From JAHQVI01 sp963727575 (GTDB lineage Bacteria > Pseudomonadota > Alphaproteobacteria > Rhizobiales > Rhodomicrobiaceae), in the NCBI GenBank assembly GCA_963727575.1, contig CAVSIA010000013.1:7736-71735 (forward strand): 64,000 bases of DNA. The letters are read 5' to 3'. The notes under the pieces were generated by a model. The model did not search any database, had not been told where the DNA came from, and saw only the letters and a list, made by a program, of their open reading frames with translations. Positions 48,052-56,003 of this stretch are shown piece by piece. A program made the position numbers and the translations under genes. Position 1 is the stretch's first letter. The number at the start of each line of letters is the position of its first letter.

Positions 48052-49341
48052 CGACGGCATTTCTGTTCGTTGCGCTGTTGGTCCTTCTCATCATCGGCAT
48101 GCCGATCGCAATCGCGCTCGGCCTGTCTTCGCTGCTGACGATCCTGCTCTTCGCCAATGACAGCCTTGCGTCGCTGATTCTGAAATTCTTCCAGACCATG
48201 GAGCAGTTCACGCTGCTGGCGATCCCGTTCTTCATCCTGGCCGGTAATTTCCTGACCACCGGCGGCGTCGCGCGCCGGATGATCGACTTCGCCGTGTCCA
48301 CGGTCGGGCACCTTCCGGGCGGCCTCGCGATCGCCTCGGTGATGGCGTGTATGCTGTTCGCCGCGGTCTCCGGCTCCTCGCCCGCAACCGTCGTCGCCAT
48401 CGGCTCGATCGTCATCGCCGGCATGGTCAGGACCGGCTACACGCAGAACTTCGCCACCGGCGTCATCGTCAATGCCGGCACGCTCGGCATTCTGATACCG
48501 CCCTCGATCGTCATGGTCGTCTACGCCGCGGCCAGCGAAACCTCGGTCGGCCGCCTGTTCATGGCCGGCGTCATTCCCGGCATTCTGCTCGGCCTCATGC
48601 TGATGAGCGCGATCTATATCGCCGCGCGCGTCAAGAACCTGCCGCGCCAGCCGAAGGCGGCATGGTCGGAGCGGCTCGGCTCGTTCCGCGAAGCGCTTTG
48701 GGGCCTGTTGCTGATCGTCATCGTGCTCGGCGGCATCTATGGCGGCGTCTTCACGCCGACCGAAGCGGCCGCCGTCGCCGCCGTCTATGCCGTCGGGGAT
48801 CGCGCTGTTCGTCTACCGCGATCTGCATTTCACCGACGTGCCGCGCGTGCTGACGGATTCGGCGAAGGTCACGGTGATGCTGTTGTTCATCATCGCCAAC
48901 GCTTTCCTGTTCGCGCATGTGCTGACCACCGAGCAGATCCCGCAATCGATCGCGCGCGGCCTCGTCGAGATGGGCCTGCGGCCATGGCAGTTCCTGCTGA
49001 TCGTCAATATCCTGCTGCTCATCGCCGGCAATTTCATGGAGCCGTCGGCAATCATCCTGATTCTGGTGCCGATCCTGTTCCCGATTGCCGTGCATCTCGG
49101 CATCGACCCGGTCCATCTCGGCATCATCATGGTGGTGAACATGGAGATCGGCATGGTGACGCCGCCGGTCGGGCTCAACCTGTTCGTGGCGTCGGGCATC
49201 ACGGGCATGCCGCTGCTGTCGGTGGTCCGCGCCTCGCTGCCGTGGCTGATGATTCTCCTCGGCTTCCTGGTGCTCATCACCTATGTGCCGCAGATCTCGC
49301 TGTTTCTGCCGAACATGATGTTCGGAGGACACCCGGTCTAG
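48048..49341 (+). CDS. dctM: TRAP transporter large permease DctM, one frameshift
   Basis: Large membrane subunit with about twelve helices. First part: FLFVALLVLLIIGMPIAIALG, PFFILAGNFLTTGGVARRM, FAAVSGSSPATVVAIGSI, GTLGILIPPSIVMVVYA. At about 48796 a run of four G (GTCGGGGATCGC) breaks the frame; with three G it reads VYAVGIALFVYRDLHFTDV and continues through LLIAGNFMEPSAIILILVPI and TPPVGLNLFVASGI to the stop at 49341. Expected 430 residues. The uncorrected frame runs on to 50600 over unrelated genes and should not be annotated. Confidence 0.9.
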
Positions 49342-49394
49342 CGCGGGATCATTTTGGCGGAAGCGCTTCGATCTTGTCCGAGATAGTCCGGACT

Positions 49395-49422
49395 CGTCAT
49401 TCCCGCCTACGCGGGGATGACG
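49395..49422. repeat. Small inverted repeat between converging genes
   Basis: CGTCATTCCCGC ctac GCGGGGATGACG: a 12-bp stem with one G-T pair. It belongs to the common proteobacterial type of extragenic palindromes with CATTCCCGC...GCGGG. It lies between dctM and the converging DMT gene and may act as a transcription end or stabiliser. Confidence 0.65.
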
Positions 49423-49469
49423 CTATGTTTTCGGTGCGCGGTGAGCCCCTCACACGCGGGCGCCGCGGT

Positions 49470-50462
49470 TCAAGCGCCCGGTGCCGCTCTCGGCGCAATC
49501 GCATTGCGGATCATCGCCGGCAGCCTTCCATCGATGGCGGCAAGCCCCAGTCCGATCATCGCCATGCCGATGAAATGCTTGAGCTGCAGCACTTCGCCGA
49601 GAACGAATACGCCAAGCAGAATGGCGCTGACGGGGATGAGAAACGTCACCAGAAGCACGTTGGTGGCCCCCGCCGAGGCAAGGATGCGGAAGTAGATCAG
49701 GAACGCCAGCGCCGTCGACAGCGCCGCATTCGCGGTCAGGGCGGCAACCGTCGCTCCGCTCGGCATGTCCAGCGTCCAGGGCTGATCGACGATCAGCATG
49801 ACCGGTACCAGGATGATGCTCGACGCGGTGAGCTGGCCGGTCGCCGTCGCCATCGGGGAAATGCCCATCGCCCGGAAACGCCGGCCGTAGACCCCCGAGA
49901 AGGCGTAGCACATCGCAGCGCCGAGACAGGACAACTCGCCCACGATCACCAGCCAGCCGCCGCCGGACGCATCTTCGCCGCCGCTGGCGGGAATGGCGGA
50001 ATGCAGGACATCGGTGCCGATCATCATGGCGACGCCCGCCAGGCCAAGCACGACGCCGAACAGCCGCCCGCTGGTCAGCTTCTCGTCATCGGTCAGCCAG
50101 TTCGCGACGATGACGGCGAAGAGCGGTGTGGTGGCGTTGAGAATGGATGCGAGCCCGGAGGCGATGTGCGTCTGCCCCCAGACGATCAGGCAGAACGGCA
50201 TGGCGTTGTTCACCAGCCCCATGCGGAAGAAGGCCAGCCAGGTGCGCCGGTCGGTCGGCAGCGGCACCCGCATGATCCGCATCAGCGCATGAAGAATCGC
50301 CGCGGCCATCACCACCCGTGCCACGACGATGGTGAACACCGGCAACTCCTTGACGGCGACGCCGGTGAAGAAGAAGGTTCCGCCCCAGAGCATGGACAGG
50401 CTGATCAGCAGCGCCCATTCGGTCGTGCCCATGGAACGGTTGATTGTGTGCTTCTGCTGCAT
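49470..50462 (-). CDS. DMT-family transporter (EamA)
   Basis: 330 residues from ATG 50462 (MQQKHTINRSMGTTEWALL), preceded by GAGGGA. Ten membrane helices in two EamA halves: LSMLWGGTFFFTGVAVKELP, NNAMPFCLIVWGQTHIASGLASILNATTPLF (in parts), and ASAGATNVLLVTFLIPVSAILLGVFVLGE. Probable metabolite or amino acid exporter; substrate unknown. Different subgroup from the DMT protein at 36.7 kb. Confidence 0.88.
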   Translation of the reverse strand: MQQKHTINRSMGTTEWALLISLSMLWGGTFFFTGVAVKELPVFTIVVARVVMAAAILHALMRIMRVPLPTDRRTWLAFFRMGLVNNAMPFCLIVWGQTHIASGLASILNATTPLFAVIVANWLTDDEKLTSGRLFGVVLGLAGVAMMIGTDVLHSAIPASGGEDASGGGWLVIVGELSCLGAAMCYAFSGVYGRRFRAMGISPMATATGQLTASSIILVPVMLIVDQPWTLDMPSGATVAALTANAALSTALAFLIYFRILASAGATNVLLVTFLIPVSAILLGVFVLGEVLQLKHFIGMAMIGLGLAAIDGRLPAMIRNAIAPRAAPGA

Positions 50463-50641
50463 GTCGATCCCTCGAGCGTCAAATGCGGCCGCGATCATCG
50501 TTCCGCAAGAGCGCCCGCGCATCCCGTTTCTTGCGCGCAACTCGAAATTCGCCTTCCGCCGCGAACATGGCAGGTCGAGATACGGACCTGTTGCGGGTGA
50601 ATGGCGATCCAGGATGCCGATCGGCCGCCGGCGGTGCCCCC

Positions 50642-51361
50642 TTACGCCTCGCTGTTGCCCATCGTGTGCAGGGCGTCGGCATCGTGGTTCTCGCCGATCG
50701 ACATCGCACAGATTCGCGAGATATGCGTCATCGGCAGCTTGCTTTCCCGCGCCCAGGCATTCATCTGCTCCTGGACTTTGCGCAGATCCTTCCGGGACGT
50801 CGGCGTCTCGGCGATCTCGAGCCCGGCGTCGCGAAGACAGGCGACCACGTCGCCCGAGAGGATGAATGCGTCCCAGCCGAGGACGCGCAGCAGGTACTGC
50901 CCGGTGCGTCCGCCGAGCCGCGAGCCGCGTTTGCCAAGCGCATCGAGCAGCCCCGCCTGATCGTCACCCGGCCAGGCGGCGAGGAATTTGCCGAAACTGC
51001 CGTGCTCTCCGGCAATCTCGGCGATGAAGCGCGCATTCTCGCGCACGGCCTTGATCTTTTGCGGGTTTCGGACGATGCGGGCGTCGCTGTGGAGACCTTC
51101 CCAGAACTCGTCCGGCTCGAAATTGAGGCGTGCAACGTCGAACCCCAGAAACGCCGCCTCGAAACCCGGCCATTTCTGCTCGATCACCCGCCACACGAAG
51201 CCGGAGCAGAAGATCCGCTTGGTCATCTCGGCGAGCACGCGGTCGTCGGCGAGCTGCGTGAGCGCCTTGGCCCCAGGGATCGCGGGAAGCAGAGCCGCAA
51301 GCTGCGACTTGCCGCCCTTGCGCTTCTCGGCCCGCGCGCGGATCGTCTTGAATGGCGTCAT
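50642..51361 (-). CDS. DNA-3-methyladenine glycosylase I family protein
   Basis: 239 residues from ATG 51361 (MTPFKTIRARAEKRKGG). Excises alkylated bases. Family features: RIFCSGFVWRVIEQKWPGFEAAFLGFD in parts, NPQKIKAVRENARFIAEIAGEHGSF, and the C-terminal LPMTHISRICAMSIG. It belongs to a Tag-like group longer than E. coli Tag; the zinc-binding Cys/His set of classical Tag is not evident, so the exact substrate is uncertain. Confidence 0.78.
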   Translation of the reverse strand: MTPFKTIRARAEKRKGGKSQLAALLPAIPGAKALTQLADDRVLAEMTKRIFCSGFVWRVIEQKWPGFEAAFLGFDVARLNFEPDEFWEGLHSDARIVRNPQKIKAVRENARFIAEIAGEHGSFGKFLAAWPGDDQAGLLDALGKRGSRLGGRTGQYLLRVLGWDAFILSGDVVACLRDAGLEIAETPTSRKDLRKVQEQMNAWARESKLPMTHISRICAMSIGENHDADALHTMGNSEA

Positions 51362-51726
51362 TCGCTGCGCTCCCCTCACTCGCCATTGGATGTCCGGCGC
51401 GAGCCGATCTCCGATCCGAACCCGCCCATGTGAGCGCACAAGATCGGACAGATTTAGGCGTTTGCCAACCCGGACCGCACGGCCTCCGAATTGGCGACGC
51501 TTGCGCGGGGGATCTCCGGCGGGCCGGCGCTATCGGATGTGTGGAACGCCTTGGTGAGGACGGTCATCGGCGGCGGGGGGCCGAGACTGTCAGTCGCCTA
51601 GGTTTTGGATGTGAAGGGGTGAGGTGGCGCCGGTTTCGCCAGGCGCGTCGCCGCGGTCGGGTAGAGGGTGCCGGTGGGCGCGATGGAAAAGGGGCACCGC
51701 CGCCTGGCGCTGCCCCCGTCGTTCGA
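51362..51726. other. Region between glycosylase and precursor peptide genes
   Basis: 365 bp without a convincing gene. It contains the glycosylase promoter region and the terminator of the precursor gene (51687-51716). Confidence 0.5.
51687..51716 (-). terminator. Intrinsic terminator immediately after the precursor gene
   Basis: GGGGCACCGCC (51691-51701) pairs with GGCGCTGCCCC (51706-51716) with one mismatch and a 4-nt loop; on the minus strand it is followed by TTTT. It begins 10 bp after the precursor stop, so the precursor transcript ends here. Confidence 0.85.
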
Positions 51727-52005
51727 TCAGCAGCTGCAGCAGCAGCAATTCAGGCTGCCGCCGGACGCATTGCCGAGGGCTTCGTCGGACAGCTCGCCGT
51801 CCGCAGGCATCGGGGGAATGACGACGGTCCATTCGCTCGCCGAACTCTCGACGACGTTGACCTTGACGTTGGACGGTACGCTCACGCCGGCTTCGGCGAA
51901 AACTTCCTTCGGAGACGACTTAAAACGCGCTTTGAAAGCCGGATCGGCCCAGCTCTTTGCAATCAATTTGCTGATGGCCGCTTGCGACCGTGCGTCTTGT
52001 CCCAT
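51727..52005 (-). CDS. NHLP-family RiPP precursor peptide with core SLNCCCCSC
   Basis: 92 residues. The leader is homologous in pattern to the alpha subunit of nitrile hydratase: SQAAISKLIAKSWADPAFKARF, SPKEVFAEAGVSVPSNVKVNVVES, TVVIPPMPADGELSDEALGNASGG (each shown in part). It ends in Gly-Gly, the expected C39 peptidase site, leaving the core SLNCCCCSC. Five Cys and two Ser in nine residues are substrates for azole formation. Ribosome site GAGG lies just before ATG. The adjoining sagB, ycaO and NHLM export genes make this the peptide substrate of the cluster. The final product is not known to me. Confidence 0.93.
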   Translation of the reverse strand: MGQDARSQAAISKLIAKSWADPAFKARFKSSPKEVFAEAGVSVPSNVKVNVVESSASEWTVVIPPMPADGELSDEALGNASGGSLNCCCCSC

Positions 52006-52221
52006 GCTTTTTCCTCATTTGGAGCTAATTCGCTGCTGCCTGTCATTGCGTATCGAACTCGTTGCAACGGCCAAGTGCGCTGCCCGGTCCATTGCGCGCA
52101 ATGTGCTCGACGAACCCGATCCTACAATTCAAACGTGCAGAAGCCTTTAAGTGGACTATCGCCGGATGCATGACGGAGCCAACCGAAAATTAAGCGTATG
52201 CGGACGCCTCTGGAAACCACG
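52006..52221 (-). promoter_or_regulatory. Upstream region of the precursor gene with a 14-bp palindrome
   Basis: The 216 bp between sagB and the precursor gene hold the perfect palindrome CATTGCGCGCAATG (52090-52103), about 85 bp before the precursor ATG, and the motif AATTGTAGG (minus strand, 52121-52129), also found upstream of the transport operon. Suggests a separate regulated promoter; no regulator gene is seen in the cluster. Confidence 0.4.
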
Positions 52222-53594
52222 TCAAGCGGGCCAGCCAAAAGCGAACTCGCCGATATTGACCTCCTGGAAACGGCCGTTCCCGGTGGCGCGCTGGAAGGCG
52301 GCATTGTCGCCCAGCCCGGCAGCGCAGCCGCCGAGGCCGAGATCCGCTGTGACCAGATAGAGGCTTTGCAGCAGGACCCCCGCATTGACGAGCGTGAGAT
52401 GATAGGCGACGCCCTCATATTTCCAGGCGATCCGCGGAAAGCGCGTGGCGAGCACGACGAGCACCGGCGGCGCCTGCTCCTGCCGCCAGGATTTGGCGCA
52501 ATGGGCCAGCATCTCCTGCGCCCCGGCTTCGGCGTCCGTGATCCGCGTGAGCGCGTGAATGTCGCCGCGATAGTGATAGAGGCCTGGCTCCAGCGAATTG
52601 CCGTCGCGCACGGCCAGATAAAGCTCGATCTCATGGATCGAGCCCCCCGAGGGCACGGGACGCCGAAAGCAATCCTGGCCCTCCTTGCCACGCGCGACAT
52701 CCGACCTCACGCGGGCAACCCGGTGCAGCACGTCCGACAGTTCCGGCAAGCCCACGGGCCTCGAAACGAACTCCCGGACCGATCGCCGCTGTTCCATGAC
52801 CGAAGCAAGCGCCTCGCTCCGCTTCAAATTCGCATGGCCTGCGGGCGGCAGCGTTATCGTCTCGCCGTGATAGGCCGGGCGGAACGCCGGCGGCGGCGCC
52901 ATGTCGTTCTGAAACCTGTAGCTGCCGCCGCGAACGCGCCAGTCGCCATAGGAGCGGGATGCTTTGTGAAACAGCGCATCGTGGAATTCCCAGGTCCGGC
53001 GCGCTACGTCTTCGACCGCCTCGGCATCGGCGGCAAATCCCAGAGCGGTCAGCAACGCCGCGAACTGACGCTCCACCGGGTCGGTGATGCCGTCCGAGGC
53101 GATGGGCTGCCCGGCGAGTTCTGGCGATGAAGGCGGCAAGGCCAGGAATTCGCCAGGACGATCTCGCAAGACGCCTCGGGATGCGCCAGGACGAGACCGC
53201 GCGGGGTTCCGCGCAGATAGCTGAAGCGGTCAAGGCGCAGCGTTGCCGGCAGATCGGGCGCAGACGGAGGATCGAAACCGGGACCGCAGGGCTCGATAAT
53301 CGCCATCGCCCCATCGGCCGCTTCCAGCACCAGTTCGATCAGCCCGTGATCGATCAGACGCCGCAGGCGGAAAAGGATTTTCGCGTAACCCGCCGGGTCG
53401 CCACCGATAAGCAGGTCCTCCTCGCCGGCACCCTCGGCGAGCCTTTCTAGGAGCGCCAGAAGCTCGGGATCGGTGACGTCGAGCCGGCCGCCGTCGGGCT
53501 TCGACAAGCGCGCCGTGCCGCGCCCGTCGTTTTGTAGGGCGAATGCCGGCCGCAAACGCCAGACCGGAAGCAATCGTTGATTTTGAACGTTCAT
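52222..53594 (-). CDS. SagB-type FMN-dependent azoline dehydrogenase, one frameshift
   Basis: Oxidises azolines to azoles in thiazole/oxazole peptides. N-terminal region of about 150 residues (VWRLRPAFALQNDGRGTARL) is followed by a nitroreductase fold: HANLKRSEALASVMEQRRSVREF (FMN-binding RRS), PSGGSIHEIELYLAV, GLYHYRGDIHALTRI, LVNAGVLLQSLYLVTADLGLGGCAAG. The frame changes near 53150 (CEIVLA joins FLALPPSSPELAG). Joined length about 457 residues. ATG 53594 is 8 bp after the ycaO stop; a GTG at 53603 overlapping that stop is an alternative. Confidence 0.88.
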
Positions 53595-53602
53595 GGCCAA
53601 CA

Positions 53603-55859
53603 CTAAATGAAGAACGGATCGGGGTTGAGGTCGGCTTCATCGAGGACGCAATCCCGCCAGCCCATCGCCACCGGCACGTCATAAAGCCGTCCCGGTGCGA
53701 AGCGCGCCCAGAAATGCCGAAGGCCTGGAACAGCGACGCGCACGACCGGAAAGCCGATATCCGGCCGTGTCTGATCGAGGACGATCATGTCGAGGCCGCG
53801 ATTGCCGACCAGGCGGATACAGTGCTCGATGTCGCCCTTCAGATCGTCGCAGGACTGGTCGTGGAAATCGGCGGCCGTGCGCCGAACGCCGGACGCCGGC
53901 AGCACATAGGGCGCGCTTCCAATGGTCGCCTCGGCGAGCCAGCGGTCGAAATCGCTGTTGATCGATGGCGCACTCGGAGCCTGCCCAGCTTCCGGCAAAA
54001 GCTCGTTCCAGGTCGATTGGTTCAGCTCCGACACCGCCCTGGAGACGGCAAGCGCCCCATTGAGATGGGTGCCGAGACCGACGTGAATCCGGCCGCCATC
54101 GGCCTCCCGCCAGGAAATCGCGATGATCGTCGGCACGCCGAGGTCGTTGGTGATGTCGAGCGCAATCAGCGTCCGGCCGTGCGCCCGGTACAGCGCCTGC
54201 ATCCGATCGAGATAGGGCGAGGCGAAGCTGTTCAGGTCGATACCCGGGCGGCTCAGCCGGTTGTACCACCAGACCGCGCAGGCATCGCGCTCGACCAGCT
54301 CCAGAAATCCCTGCAGGATCGCCTCTTCGATGGTGTTGCCCGCGGCGCAGCCATTGGAGTTGCCCTGGCAGAACATATGATCCGGGTCGGACGGGTGGCG
54401 AATGTAGCAAAAGGCGGTCGGTAGCCAGATGGTGCGCTCATTGGTCAGCGACCAGGCCGGCGTCCAGTCGATCTCCCGCGAGGCATCGAACGGCATCGGA
54501 ACCCAATTGAAGGTGCCCCAGCGTTTGTTGAGCTGCTCGCGCTCCGCATATTGGCGTTCGCTGAAATGCATCAGATCGAGCGGCGATATCGCGCGGTCGC
54601 CGAGCGTGTCGAGCCTGGCGCGGCGCCGTGGCTCGTCGCCGAAGGCGGAGGCGGAATAGCGCTCGATCGCCTCGCCGATGCAGCTTACCTTGGCCTGAAT
54701 GTCGGTCAGGCCCTTGCCGCCCGCATAGGACGCCCGCCCCAGCACACGGTTTTGCCTGTGATCGGCGGACCGGCCGGTGTTCTCGCCGAAAAGCTGGCTG
54801 GCGACATAGACATACACCCCCTCGGGCGCTTCCATTTTCTGCAGTGTCGGGACGATGCCGGTGATCTCGCTGACGAGCGGCTCCAGCCGTGACAAGGTTT
54901 CCTCCGGCGTCGACGACCGGTAGCCGCCATCGGTGGTGCTGCGTTTGGTTCGGTTGTGAAGCACGACAGGGGCGCCGTCGTCACCGAAAGCGGGCATCGC
55001 GGCCGTTGGAGCGCGGCGTTCCCCGAGGCCGATCGGATGGGCTCTGCTCTCCAGCGTCCAAGGGTCGATCGCCAGGACCGAATTCCGGATGCCTGCGGGA
55101 GGCTTGCCAACCAGGGTCGCGGAAATCGCGTTCAGGAGCGCGGCGGCGGCAAAGGCGTCGTTTTCCAGCGTGCTCTGGGAGGGAACGAGCGGAAACACCG
55201 CCTTTTGTGCGAGGAACGGCGCTTCGGGAACGCGGCTGACAGTCAGGCGGCGGCGCAGGACGGCGAACAGCGCCGGGTCTTGCGGCTCGAGCAGCGGACC
55301 GATCCAGATCTGGCCGCCGCCAATGCGAACGGGCAGCGCCAGACATTCGGCCGATCTCGCCTGCGCGATCGCATCATCGAAACGCGGGTCGAGATAATCC
55401 TCGGTGAGGATGACCGCGAGATGGGCAGCCTCCAAGGCGTCGCACAATTCAAAGCGCGACGACAGCGATGCGCGGATCGCCTGGAACACCGCGCCGAGCC
55501 CGCCGGCATTGTCGAGATGAACCTGACGCTTCAGCCCGGCTGCGACTTCCGCCAGGCTGATGCCCTTCGCCGACCACCACGCCGCCTCCGGAGCAGGCGC
55601 GGAGCATCCGTTCACCGCCTGCGTATAGCCGCCCGCACCCATGCGGATCAGCGCGAAGTGAACGATCTCCGGCCGGAAGCATTCGCTCAACTGGTCAGCC
55701 ATCGCGTCGGCGCTGCGGGTTCCATCGAGCAGCGGCATGAGCGCGGCATAAACGGGACCGCGCAACACATAGCGCTCCGCCTCGCCGAGAAGCAGAAGCA
55801 CTTCGGCGGAAATCTGGTGGGACTTCAGATGCGGCTTTAGCCGGAGTTCTCTCGGTCAT
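53603..55859 (-). CDS. Fused TOMM leader-binding / YcaO cyclodehydratase, probable frameshift near its start
   Basis: Forms azolines from Cys/Ser by ATP-dependent cyclodehydration. The N-terminal 300 residues look like the E1-like/leader-binding partner (RLKPHLKSHQISAEVLLLL, YVLRGPVYAALMPLLDGTRS) but with no CxxC zinc motifs. The C-terminal YcaO domain has SCIGEAIERYS, NGCAAGNTIEEAILQGFLELVERDA (in parts) and other ATP-site residues. It ends NPDPFFI, a variant of the Pro-rich terminus usual in azoline-forming YcaO proteins. Without correction the first start is 55801; I infer ATG 55859 (MTERT, after GAGGGG) with an indel near 55845 that joins RLKPHLKSH. Joined length about 751. Confidence 0.88.
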
Positions 55860-56003
55860 GCGGCCCCTCATCTTGCGGGGCCCTGCTGAACGCGAAAACC
55901 ATCGCAATACGGTTGAATTGGTCACACCGAATACACGCAAAAGGTGAAGTCGGCCTTAAGCGCCCGGTGGGATTGACGCGAAGCGCTCCCGACCCCGCAG
56001 ACC

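Noticed and set aside
48796..50600. C-terminal two thirds of the uncorrected 850-codon frame beginning with dctM
   Set aside because: After the GGGG indel the frame no longer encodes DctM and runs antisense over the DMT transporter; the true protein continues in another frame to 49341.
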